Positions 10,347 to 18,681 of a DNA stretch of 47,395 nt are shown piece after piece; the first letter of the stretch is position 1; each line of letters starts with the position of its first letter. The notes under the pieces were generated by a model, which had not been told where the DNA came from, made no database searches, and saw only the letters and a list, made by a program, of their open reading frames with translations. Source of the DNA: Acanthamoeba sp. SK_2022b (lineage: Eukaryota; Discosea; Longamoebia; Acanthamoebidae); contig JANDJZ010001756.1 in NCBI GenBank assembly GCA_027943245.1, forward strand, positions 1-47,395, in the 5' to 3' direction. Position numbers and translations under genes: made by a program.

Positions 10347-10882
10347 GCGCACACGTCCTGCGGCAGGAAGCTCTGGATATGGCGCACGGTATCGGCGATC
10401 ACCGCGTCCAGCGGTTGGTTGATGTCGATCGCCATCACGTCGCTTTCGTCGGCGCCCGGTTGCTCCAGCGCGGCGAACTGGGTGACCAGCATCTGCGGTT
10501 TGAAGAAGTGGCCGTTACGCGCCGCCAGGCGGGATTCGATCACCGGGAACTCGCCGTGCAGGTAGATAAACGACAGGTTCCCGTTGCCGGCGCGCAGGCG
10601 GTCGCGATACTGCTTTTTCAGCGCCGAGCAGACGATGATCGACACGTTGTTGGTGCGCTGCATGGCAAAGGCGGCATCGTTGAGCGCGGCCAGCCACGGG
10701 GCGCGATCGTCGTCGTTGAGCGCGTCGCCGGCGGCCATTTTCAGGATGTTGCTGCGCGGATGCAGGAAGTCGCCGTCGAGGAAGCCGGCGGAGAGTTGGC
10801 GGGCCGCGGCGGCGGCGACGGCGGACTTACCGCTGCCGGAAACGCCCATAACGACGTAAATGCGATTTTGATTGTTGGTCAT
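10343..10882 (-). CDS. gntK: Gluconokinase
   Basis: GntK phosphorylates gluconate to 6-phosphogluconate in the cytosol, feeding Edd. The Walker A motif GVSGSGKSA is near the N-terminus. The family segments FLDGDFLHP and CSALKKQYRDRLR follow. The ATG at 10882 is chosen because GGAG lies 7 bases upstream; an upstream in-frame ATG at 10900 has no comparable site. The product is 179 residues. It is the first gene of the operon and overlaps gntU by 4 bases. Two abutting GntR-like operators lie about 48 bp upstream. Confidence 0.97.
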   Translation of the reverse strand: MTNNQNRIYVVMGVSGSGKSAVAAAAARQLSAGFLDGDFLHPRSNILKMAAGDALNDDDRAPWLAALNDAAFAMQRTNNVSIIVCSALKKQYRDRLRAGNGNLSFIYLHGEFPVIESRLAARNGHFFKPQMLVTQFAALEQPGADESDVMAIDINQPLDAVIADTVRHIQSFLPQDVCA

Positions 10883-10929
10883 GGCTTGGCTCCAAAACAC
10901 CGGGTGACGTTACCTTCGTTCAGCTTGAT

Positions 10930-10957
10930 TGTTACCGGTAACATGTTATCGGTAACA
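10930..10957 (-). promoter_or_regulatory. Two abutting GntR-type operators
   Basis: TGTTACCGGTAACA (10930-10943) is a perfect palindrome. TGTTATCGGTAACA (10944-10957) directly abuts it and deviates at one position. Both match the known enterobacterial GntR operator form ATGTTACCNNTAACAT. Their place 48-75 bp upstream of the gntK start fits repression of gntKU-edd-eda relieved by gluconate. No gntR gene is in the window. Confidence 0.85.
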
Positions 10958-11012
10958 TTGTCGAAGGAAGTGTGAGCGGTTGCAATGGGCTTTCGCCGTG
11001 AGGATCGTTAAC

Positions 11013-11028
11013 TGTGATCGGCTTCAAG
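11013..11028 (-). promoter_or_regulatory. Possible CRP site upstream of gntK
   Basis: TGTGATCGGCTTCAAG has a perfect left half (TGTGA), the 6-bp spacer and a TCA start to the right half. It lies upstream of the GntR operators. Catabolite control of gntKU is known in E. coli; assignment here rests on one good half-site. Confidence 0.35.
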
Positions 11029-11100
11029 CTTTTTTCCCGTGTGCTAAACAGGATGCCGATAGCCTGTTACATGCTGACAACAGAGCAAGGAATCGGGAGA

Positions 11101-11122
11101 GAGGGCGCGCAGGGGCGCCCTC
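11101..11122 (-). terminator. Hairpin downstream of iclR
   Basis: GAGGGCGC (11101-11108) pairs with GCGCCCTC (11115-11122), starting 12 bases past the iclR stop. The minus-strand tail is only TCTCTCCC, so it would be a weak intrinsic terminator. Confidence 0.5.
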
Positions 11123-11134
11123 GGAGGGGTAGGA

Positions 11135-11965
11135 TCAGCGCACGCCGCCGTAGGCCAGGCTGATCTCTTTCGCCGCGTGGATCACCAGCGCCCCCAGTTC
11201 GATCACGCGATCGTCGGTGATGCGCGACACCGGGCCGGAGATGGAGATGGCGGCGAAGGCTTCACGGTGCTCGTCGAAGATACAGGCCGCCACGCAGCGC
11301 AGGCCGAGCGCGTGCTCTTCGTCGTCAAAGGAGAAGCCCTGTTTGCGGATCTGCGCCAGCCCCTCTTTCAGGTTGTGCGGCGTCAGGGTGTGCGGCGTGT
11401 AGGTATGCATGCCTTTCTTGTGCAGCAGTTTGGTCACCTGATCGTCCGGCAGGGTGGCGAGGAACGCCTTGCCGGCGCCGGAGGCGTGCATCGGCAGTTT
11501 ACCGCCGATCGGCGCCGACATGCGCATCAGCGCCGTACACTGCACCTGATCGATGATGATTGCCTGGTACTCGCTGGTATCCAGCACCGCCAGGTTGACG
11601 GTTTCGCCGGACTCTTCCATCAGGCGCCGCAGCGTCGGATGCACCATCGCCAGCAGGTTGCGGCTTTGCAGGAAGCTGCTGCCGACCACAAAGGCGTGCG
11701 AGCCGATGGTCCACAGGCCGAGATCGCCGACCTGGCGCACGAATCCCTGCTGCTGCATGGTGGTGAGCAGGCGGTGGGTGGTGGAATTCGGCAGGCCGGC
11801 CTGCTGCGCCAGATCGGTCAGCGCCACGTTGCCCTGGGCTTCCGAAATGTATTCCAACAGCTTCAGGCCACGGGTCAACGATTGTACCTGGCCGGTCGCC
11901 GCACTGGCGGCCGGGGCTGCTGCGCGGGGCTTCTTGCCGCGTTTGGCGGGAGCAGGGGTGGCCAT
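11135..11965 (-). CDS. iclR: Transcriptional repressor IclR
   Basis: IclR represses aceBAK and its own gene, with pyruvate and glyoxylate as known effectors. The protein has 276 residues. A winged helix-turn-helix spans roughly residues 35-95, including LAQQAGLPNSTTHRLL. The C-terminal effector domain carries the IclR signature around ACIFDEHREAFAAISISGP. The ATG at 11965 follows AAAGGA; an ATG 96 bases upstream adds unrelated residues. Unlike in E. coli, it is separated from aceBAK by gntKU-edd-eda. An IclR-box-like sequence lies about 25 bp upstream. Confidence 0.97.
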   Translation of the reverse strand: MATPAPAKRGKKPRAAAPAASAATGQVQSLTRGLKLLEYISEAQGNVALTDLAQQAGLPNSTTHRLLTTMQQQGFVRQVGDLGLWTIGSHAFVVGSSFLQSRNLLAMVHPTLRRLMEESGETVNLAVLDTSEYQAIIIDQVQCTALMRMSAPIGGKLPMHASGAGKAFLATLPDDQVTKLLHKKGMHTYTPHTLTPHNLKEGLAQIRKQGFSFDDEEHALGLRCVAACIFDEHREAFAAISISGPVSRITDDRVIELGALVIHAAKEISLAYGGVR

Positions 11966-11989
11966 GGGTGAGATTCCTTTTTCCGTATG

Positions 11990-12011
11990 ATGGAATTCAT
12001 TTTCGTTTTTT
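11990..12011. promoter_or_regulatory. IclR-box-like sequence before iclR (autoregulation)
   Basis: By my alignment, these 22 bases agree with aceB operator positions 1468-1489 at 17 positions. Both start ATGGAA and end in T-rich tracts. The site is 25 bp upstream of the iclR ATG, suiting autorepression as known for E. coli iclR. Confidence 0.6.
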
Positions 12012-12063
12012 GTCGATGAATTGCAAGTCGCCGCCAGCTCATCGGAGGTGTTGGCGCACAACC

Positions 12064-12076
12064 TGAAAAACTCTCA
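12064..12076 (+). promoter_or_regulatory. Possible MetR site before metH
   Basis: TGAAAAACTCTCA fits the MetR form TGAA-N5-TTCA with one mismatch. It is about 100 bp upstream of metH, in the gap shared with iclR. MetR activation of metH is known in E. coli; one degenerate site is weak support. Confidence 0.3.
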
Positions 12077-12176
12077 ATTGTCGTCTGGCCCTTTGTCCCT
12101 ACAAGCTGTGCTAGGATGACTCGTTGGTTTTTGCGGCAGTTGAGCGATGGGCTGGATGGCAATGGAAGGGGTTACA

Positions 12177-14450
12177 GTGACGAATCGAGTAGAACAACTG
12201 CGCCGCCAGTTAGCGCAGCGCATTTTGGTGTTGGACGGCGGCATGGGCACCATGATCCAGAGCTACCGTCTGGACGAGCGCGATTTCCGCGGTGAGCGTT
12301 TCGCCGACTGGCGCAGCGATCTGAAAGGCAATAACGATCTGCTGGTGCTGACCAAGCCGGAAGTGATCACCGCCATTCATTACGCCTATCTCGAGGCGGG
12401 CGCCGATATCCTTGAGACCAATACTTTCAACTCGACCTCTATCGCCATGGCCGACTACCACATGGAGTCGCTGTCCGCCGAGATTAACTATCAGGCCGCC
12501 TGTCTGGCGCGCGCCTGCGCCGATGAGTGGACGGCGCGCACGCCGGAAAAACCGCGCTACGTCGCCGGGGTGCTGGGGCCGACCAACCGCACCGCGTCCA
12601 TCTCGCCGAACGTCAACGATCCGGCGTTCCGCAACATCTCGTTCGATGAGCTGGTGGCGGCTTACCGCGAATCGACCCGCGCGCTGGTGGAGGGCGGCGT
12701 CGATCTGATCATGATCGAAACCATCTTCGACACCCTGAATGCCAAGGCCGCCGCTTTTGCGGTGGAAACCGAATTCGAAGCGCTGGGGGTGGAACTGCCG
12801 ATCATGATTTCCGGCACCATCACCGACGCCTCCGGCCGCACCTTGTCCGGCCAGACGACCGAAGCGTTTTACAATTCGCTGCGCCACGTTAAGCCGCTGA
12901 CCTTCGGCCTGAACTGCGCCCTGGGCCCGGACGAACTGCGTCAGTACGTCGCCGAGCTGGCGCGCATTTCGGAGACCTACGTCACCGCGCACCCGAACGC
13001 CGGTTTGCCGAACGCCTTCGGCGAGTACGATCTGGATGCAGCCGAGATGGCGCGCCAGGTCGGGGAGTGGGCGCAGGCCGGCTTCCTCAATATCATCGGC
13101 GGCTGCTGCGGCACCACGCCGGAACATATCGCCGCGATGGCCAACGCGGTGGAGGGCGTGCCGCCGCGCCGGCTGCCGGAGATCCCGGTCGCCTGCCGCC
13201 TGGCGGGCCTGGAGCCGCTGACCATCGACGCCAACACCCTGTTCGTCAACGTCGGCGAGCGCACCAACGTCACCGGTTCGGCGCGATTCAAACGCCTGAT
13301 CAAAGAAGAGAAATACAGCGAGGCGCTCGACGTGGCGCGCCAGCAGGTCGAGAGCGGCGCGCAGATCATCGACATCAACATGGATGAGGGGATGCTCGAC
13401 GCCGAAGCGGCGATGGTGCGCTTCCTCAACCTGATCGCCGGCGAGCCGGACATCGCCCGGGTGCCGATCATGATCGACTCCTCCAAGTGGTCCGTTATCG
13501 AGAAAGGCCTGAAGTGCATACAGGGCAAGGGCATCGTTAACTCGATCTCGATGAAGGAGGGCGAAGAGGCCTTTATCCACCACGCCAAACTGGTGCGCCG
13601 CTACGGTGCCGCGGTGGTGGTGATGGCGTTCGACGAAGTGGGGCAGGCGGACACCCGCGAGCGCAAGTTCGAGATCTGCCGCCGCGCCTATAACATTCTG
13701 ACCGAGCGCGTCGGCTTCCCGCCGGAAGACATCATTTTCGACCCGAACATTTTCGCTGTCGCTACGGGCATTGAAGAGCACAACAACTACGCCGTCGACT
13801 TTATCGAAGCCTGCGCCGATATCAAAACCCACCTGCCGCACGCGATGATCTCCGGCGGCGTTTCTAACGTGTCGTTCTCGTTCCGTGGCAACGATCCGGT
13901 GCGTGAAGCGATCCACGCGGTGTTCCTGTATCACGCCATTCGCAACGGCATGGACATGGGCATCGTCAACGCCGGGCAGCTGGCGATTTATGACGATCTG
14001 CCTACCGAGCTGCGCGAGGCGGTAGAGGACGTGATCCTCAACCGTCGCGAAGACGGCACCGAACGCCTGCTGGAGCTGGCGGAAAAGTACCGCGGCAGCA
14101 AAGACGGCGAAGCGGCGGTACAGCAGGCGGAGTGGCGCGGCTGGCCGGTGGAGAAACGGCTCGAGTATTCGCTGGTGAAGGGCATCACCGAGTTTATCGA
14201 GCTGGACACCGAAGAAGCGCGGCAGCAGGCCGAACGCCCGATCGAAGTGATCGAAGGGCCGCTGATGGCGGGGATGAACGTGGTCGGCGATCTGTTCGGC
14301 GAGGGCAAGATGTTCCTGCCGCAGGTGGTGAAATCCGCCCGCGTGATGAAGCAGGCGGTGGCCTATCTGGAACCGTACATCGAGGCCAGCAAGCAACAGG
14401 GCACCTCTGCGGGGAAAATCCTGTTGGCGACGGTGAAGGGCGACGTGCAT

Positions 14451-14484
<34 letters not shown>

Positions 14485-15857
14485 AGTGCAACAACTATGA
14501 AATCGTCGATCTGGGCGTGATGGTGCCGACGGAGAAAATCCTGCGCACCGCGCGCGAGGAGAACGTGGACATCATCGGCCTGTCGGGGCTGATCACGCCG
14601 TCGCTCGACGAGATGGTCAACGTGGCGAAAGAGATGGAGCGCCAGGGCTTTAGGTTGCCGCTGCTGATCGGCGGCGCCACCACTTCCAAGGCGCACACCG
14701 CGGTGAAAATCGAGCAGAACTACAGCGGCCCGACCACCTACGTGCAGAATGCTTCGCGCACCGTGGGCGTGGTGTCGGCGCTGCTGTCCGCCACCCAGCG
14801 CGACGAGTTTGTGGCGCGCACCCGCAAAGAGTATGAAACGGTGCGCATTCAGCACGCGCGTAAAAAGCCGCGCACGCCGCCGGTCGATTTGCAGAAGGCG
14901 CGCGCCAACGCCATGGCGCTGGACTGGGCCGATTATCAGCCGCCGGCGCCGCGGCAGCTCGGCGTGTTCCCGGTGGCGGCCGGCATCGAGACGCTGCGCC
15001 ACTACATCGACTGGACGCCGTTCTTCATGACCTGGTCGCTGGCGGGCAAATACCCGCGCATCCTGGAAGACGAGGTGGTGGGGGAAGAGGCCAAACGCCT
15101 GTTCCACGACGCCAATCAGATGCTGGATCGGCTGGCCGCCGAGCGCAGCCTCAACCCGCGCGGCGTTTACGGCCTGTTCCCGGCCAACCGCGTCGGCGAC
15201 GACGTGGAAGTATACCGCGACGAACGGCGTGACGAGGTGCTGGCGGTGAGCCGCCATCTGCGTCAGCAGACGGAAAAAACCGACTTCCCGAACTACTGTC
15301 TGGCGGACTTCGTGGCGCCGAAAAGCAGCGGCAAGGCTGACTACTTCGGCGCCTTCGCGGTGACCGGCGGGCTGGAGGAGGACGCGTTGGCGGCGGCCTA
15401 CGACGCGCAGCACGACGATTACAACAAAATCATGGTCAAAGCGCTGGCGGATCGCTTGGCGGAGGCCTTCGCCGAATACCTGCATGAGCAGGTGCGCAAG
15501 CTGCACTGGGGCTATGCCGCCGACGAGAGCCTGAGCAACGAAGAGCTGATCCGCGAAAACTATCAGGGCATCCGGCCGGCACCGGGTTACCCGGCCTGCC
15601 CGGAGCACACCGAAAAAGCGACCATCTGGCAGCTGCTGGACGTCAACCGCCACACCGGCATGGAGCTGACGGAGTCCTTCGCCATGTGGCCGGGGGCGGC
15701 GGTGTCCGGGTGGTACTTCAGCCATCCTGAAAGCAAGTACTTCGCGGTGGCGCAGATCCAGCGCGATCAGGTGGAAGACTACGCGGTGCGTAAAGGGATG
15801 AGCGTGAGCGAGGTCGAACGCTGGCTGGCGCCTAACCTCGGCTACGACGCCGACTGA
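12177..15857 (+). CDS. metH: Cobalamin-dependent methionine synthase
   Basis: MetH transfers a methyl group from methyltetrahydrofolate to homocysteine through cobalamin. The 1226-residue protein shows all four modules. A homocysteine domain carries zinc cysteines in FGLNCALGP and GGCCGTTP. A pterin domain follows from about residue 350. The cobalamin domain contains DVHDIGKN, with the cobalt-ligating histidine at residue 758. The C-terminal AdoMet activation domain includes [12 protein letters not shown]. The GTG at 12177 is chosen because GGAAGGGG sits 5 bases upstream and the protein then aligns with E. coli from its first residue. Confidence 0.97.
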
Positions 15858-15867
15858 TTTCCTCTTT

Positions 15868-15889
15868 AAGGGCGCAGCGATGCGCCCTT
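15868..15889. terminator. Terminator hairpin between metH and the GntR regulator
   Basis: AAGGGCGCA (15868-15876) and TGCGCCCTT (15881-15889) form a perfect 9-bp stem with a GCGA loop. It lies between two convergent genes, 10 bp after metH and 5 bp after the minus-strand regulator. T-tails are short on both sides, so it may work weakly in either direction. Confidence 0.6.
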
Positions 15890-15894
15890 GTCAT

Positions 15895-16605
15895 TTACTG
15901 CGCTTCCACGTCGATGTGCAGCGCATCGTAACGCCAATACTCCAGGTCGCAATCGATCACCCGGTCGTGCTGATCGCGGTTCACCCGCGTAATGAACAGC
16001 GCCGGGCTGCCGTAGGTCACCTTCAGCATGGCGGCGGCCTGCTGCGGCAGCAGGGTGGGCAGCATGTCGAAACGCACCCGCCCGTAGTGGATGCCGTAGC
16101 GCGCGGCGTACAGCGCGGTCAGCGACTGGGTCAGGTCTTCCTCCAGAATGCCGGGGAAATAGGCCGGGTTGAGGTAGTGCTCGCAGTACAGCACCGCGCG
16201 CCCGTCGATATAGCGCAGCCGGCGAATGCGATAGGCCTCGGCGCCGGGGGGCAGCGCCAGGCGGCCGGCCAGCGGCGCGTCGAGCGTGACTAGCGCGCTG
16301 TCGATCGCCTCGGTATGGGCGGCGCGCCCCTGCTGCTGCGCCATGGCGTGAAAATGGCTGCGCTGCAGCGGGTTGTAGATAAGACGCGGGGGCGAGATGA
16401 ACCAGCCGCGCCGCATCTGGCGGTAGATGACGCCCTGCGCCTCCAACTGACCGAGCGCCTCCTGCAAGGTAATGCGGGTGGTGGCGAACTGTTCGCTCAG
16501 GGCGCGTTCGGAGGGCAGCTTGCCGCCCACGGCAAACTCGCCTGCGGTGATGCGGGCGTTCAGCGTTTGGCAGATGGTCGCTACGGTCGTCGGTGCTTCA
16601 CTCAT
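15895..16605 (-). CDS. GntR-family (HutC/UTRA) transcriptional regulator
   Basis: This 236-residue protein has an N-terminal GntR winged helix (about residues 10-75, with KLPSERALSEQF) and a C-terminal UTRA ligand domain (about 95-235). It resembles PhnR, the regulator of 2-aminoethylphosphonate uptake genes in Salmonella, but no ligand can be read from the sequence. It is divergent from the binding-protein gene of the ABC operon. The palindrome between them has the half-site pattern typical of this subfamily, so it very probably controls that operon. Confidence 0.85.
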   Translation of the reverse strand: MSEAPTTVATICQTLNARITAGEFAVGGKLPSERALSEQFATTRITLQEALGQLEAQGVIYRQMRRGWFISPPRLIYNPLQRSHFHAMAQQQGRAAHTEAIDSALVTLDAPLAGRLALPPGAEAYRIRRLRYIDGRAVLYCEHYLNPAYFPGILEEDLTQSLTALYAARYGIHYGRVRFDMLPTLLPQQAAAMLKVTYGSPALFITRVNRDQHDRVIDCDLEYWRYDALHIDVEAQ

Positions 16606-16711
16606 ACAGCGGGTGTCCCGTTTCAGTGCGTTTGGCCTCCCTTAAGGTAGACCAGCGTCGCGTTTTCGCCGTTGCAATGGGTGATAAAACTGTCGCTTTT
16701 TTAAGCTGACA

Positions 16712-16717
16712 TATAAT
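16712..16717 (+). promoter_or_regulatory. Probable -10 element of the ABC operon
   Basis: A consensus TATAAT lies 82 bp upstream of the binding-protein start. The matching -35 is poor (around 16689-16695), so activation or an alternative start cannot be excluded. The operator palindrome lies 35 bp downstream of this element. Confidence 0.45.
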
Positions 16718-16751
16718 TATCACATTCGTCCGTTAGATTGGTTTGGTCCTT

Positions 16752-16767
16752 GCTGGACTAGTCCAGC
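16752..16767. promoter_or_regulatory. Perfect 16-bp palindrome, likely operator of the GntR regulator
   Basis: GCTGGACTAGTCCAGC is an exact inverted repeat. Its core TGGACTAGTCCA resembles operators of the HutC branch of GntR regulators, such as TGGTCTAGACCA. It lies in the divergent gap, downstream of the TATAAT and 31 bp before the binding-protein start, where bound repressor would block the operon. Confidence 0.7.
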
Positions 16768-16798
16768 CATCCCCACACTACCACCTGGAGCATCAGTT

Positions 16799-17860
16799 AT
16801 GAAACGTTTGTGCGCTTCTGTGTTAACCAGTGCCATCGTGTTATCCAGCCAGATGAGCTGGGCCGCGGATACCGATCTGGCGGCGCTGGAGCAGGCCGCT
16901 AAAAAAGAAGGCGAAGTCAACAGCGTCGGCATGCCGGACAGCTGGGCCAACTGGAAAGGCACCTGGCAAGATCTGTTGAGCAAATACGGCCTGAAGCATG
17001 TCGATACCGACATGAGCTCCGCACAGGAGATCGCCAAATTCGATGCGGAAAAGAACAACGCCACGGCGGACATCGGTGACGTCGGCGCGGCCTTCGGCCC
17101 GGTGGCGGTGCAGAAGGGCGTAACGCAGCCGTACAAACCCTCCACCTGGGATCAGGTGCCGGACTGGGCGAAAGACAAAGACGGCCACTGGGCGCTGGCT
17201 TACACCGGCACCATCGCCTTCATCATCAATAAACAGCAGGTGAAAGATATCCCGCACAGCTGGGCCGATCTGCTGAAGGGCAGCTATCAGGTCACCATCG
17301 GCGACGTCGGCACTGCGTCGCAGGCGGCCAGCGGCGTGCTGGCGGCGACCTACGCCATGGGCGGCAACGAGAAGAACCTCAAGCCGGGCCTGGAATTCTT
17401 CGGCAAGCTGGCCAAGGCCGGCCGCCTGAGCCTGAGTAACCCGGTGATCGCATCGCTGGAGAAAGGGGAAGTGCAGGTCGGCGTGGTGTGGGACTTCAAC
17501 GGCCTGAACTACCGCGACCAGATCGACAAAACCCGCTTTGAAGTGCTGATCCCGTCGGACGGCTCGATCACCTCCGGCTACACCACCATCATCAACAAAT
17601 ACGCCAAGCACCCGAACGCCGCCAAGCTGGCGCGCGAATACATCTTCTCCGACGCTGGCCAGATCAACCTGGCGCGCGGCTATGCCCGCCCGATCCGCGC
17701 CGAACATCTGACGCTGCCGGACGACGTCAAGGCCAAGCTGCTGCCGGCCGAGCAGTACAAGAACGCGCACCCGATCGCCGATCCGGCGGCCTGGGAACAG
17801 AGCGCCAAAGCGCTGCCGCGCCTGTGGCAGGAAAACGTCATTATGTTTATGCAGCAGTGA
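16799..17860 (+). CDS. Periplasmic substrate-binding protein of an ABC importer
   Basis: This 353-residue protein has a signal peptide ending around SWA at residue 22. The body resembles binding proteins of the iron/spermidine/phosphonate class. It captures a solute in the periplasm for the two permeases and ATPase encoded after it. The ligand cannot be read from sequence. The phosphatase-superfamily enzyme in the operon and the PhnR-like regulator point to a phosphorus-containing organic compound. It is the first gene, with 11 bp to the next. Iron or polyamine uptake is an alternative but fits the operon less well. Confidence 0.85.
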   Translation: MKRLCASVLTSAIVLSSQMSWAADTDLAALEQAAKKEGEVNSVGMPDSWANWKGTWQDLLSKYGLKHVDTDMSSAQEIAKFDAEKNNATADIGDVGAAFGPVAVQKGVTQPYKPSTWDQVPDWAKDKDGHWALAYTGTIAFIINKQQVKDIPHSWADLLKGSYQVTIGDVGTASQAASGVLAATYAMGGNEKNLKPGLEFFGKLAKAGRLSLSNPVIASLEKGEVQVGVVWDFNGLNYRDQIDKTRFEVLIPSDGSITSGYTTIINKYAKHPNAAKLAREYIFSDAGQINLARGYARPIRAEHLTLPDDVKAKLLPAEQYKNAHPIADPAAWEQSAKALPRLWQENVIMFMQQ

Positions 17861-17871
17861 GTTAACGCACC

Positions 17872-18681
17872 ATGAAAACGATCCTCGTGCTGCTGGACGG
17901 CCTCAACTACCGGGTGGCGCACGACGCCATGGGCTATCTGCAGGCCGAATGCGCGGCGGGACGCGGACGGTTGTACCTGCTGGAGAGCGAGCTGCCCTCG
18001 CTCTCCCGGCCGCTGTATGAATGCATCCTCACCGGCGTCACGCCGGTGGAGAGCGGCGTGGTGCACAACCACGTCTCGCGCCTTTCTCATCAACAAAGCG
18101 TGTTTCATTACGCGCGCGCCGCCGGGCTGACCACCGCCGCCGCCGCGTATCATTGGTTCAGCGAATTGTATAACCGCACGCCGTTCGACGCCGCGCGCGA
18201 CCGCCATACCGACGCGCCTGAGCTGCCGATCCAGCACGGGCATTTCTATTACGACGACGGCTATCCCGACAGCCATCTGTTCGACGACGCCGAAAGCTTG
18301 CGCCTGCGTCATCAGCCGGACTTTCTGCTGGTCCATCCGATGAACATCGACGACGCCGGGCACCGCTTCGGCCTCTCTTCGCCGCAGTACCGCAATGCGG
18401 CACGCCGCGCCGACGGTTCGCTGTCGCGCTATCTGCCCGAGTGGCTGGCCGCCGGTTATCAGGTGCTGGTCACTGCCGACCATGGCATGAACGACGATCG
18501 CAGCCACGGCGGTGTGTTGCCGGAAGAGCGCCAGGTGCCGCTGTTCGTGTTCGGCACGGGCTTCAGCCTGGACGACGCCGATCCGCAGCAAACCGAGCTG
18601 TGCGGCACGATTTGCGATCTGCTGCAGGCACCGCACGACAAGCCGCGCTGCCGGGCGCTGCTGGCGCAGGATGCGCGATGA
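17872..18681 (+). CDS. Compact alkaline-phosphatase-superfamily hydrolase
   Basis: This 269-residue protein has no signal peptide, so it should act in the cytosol on the imported substrate. It carries the metal and nucleophile pattern of nucleotide pyrophosphatase/phosphodiesterase enzymes: D9 in LLDG, probable nucleophile S45 in LPSLSRPLYE, D160 and H164 in a DxxGH motif, D203-H204 in ADHGM, and H212 in SHGG. Family members usually have about 400 residues, so this is a minimal form. It could hydrolyse a phosphodiester, phosphomonoester or phosphonate; sequence does not decide. Its stop overlaps the next start as ATGA. Confidence 0.8.
   Translation: MKTILVLLDGLNYRVAHDAMGYLQAECAAGRGRLYLLESELPSLSRPLYECILTGVTPVESGVVHNHVSRLSHQQSVFHYARAAGLTTAAAAYHWFSELYNRTPFDAARDRHTDAPELPIQHGHFYYDDGYPDSHLFDDAESLRLRHQPDFLLVHPMNIDDAGHRFGLSSPQYRNAARRADGSLSRYLPEWLAAGYQVLVTADHGMNDDRSHGGVLPEERQVPLFVFGTGFSLDDADPQQTELCGTICDLLQAPHDKPRCRALLAQDAR

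Noticed and set aside
12210..15725. Very long open frame antisense to metH
   Set aside because: It mirrors the metH codons in GC-rich DNA, has no family resemblance or ribosome site, and its composition (Arg, His, Gly, Val rich) is typical of an antisense shadow. The same applies to long antisense frames opposite yjbB, shlA and aceK.
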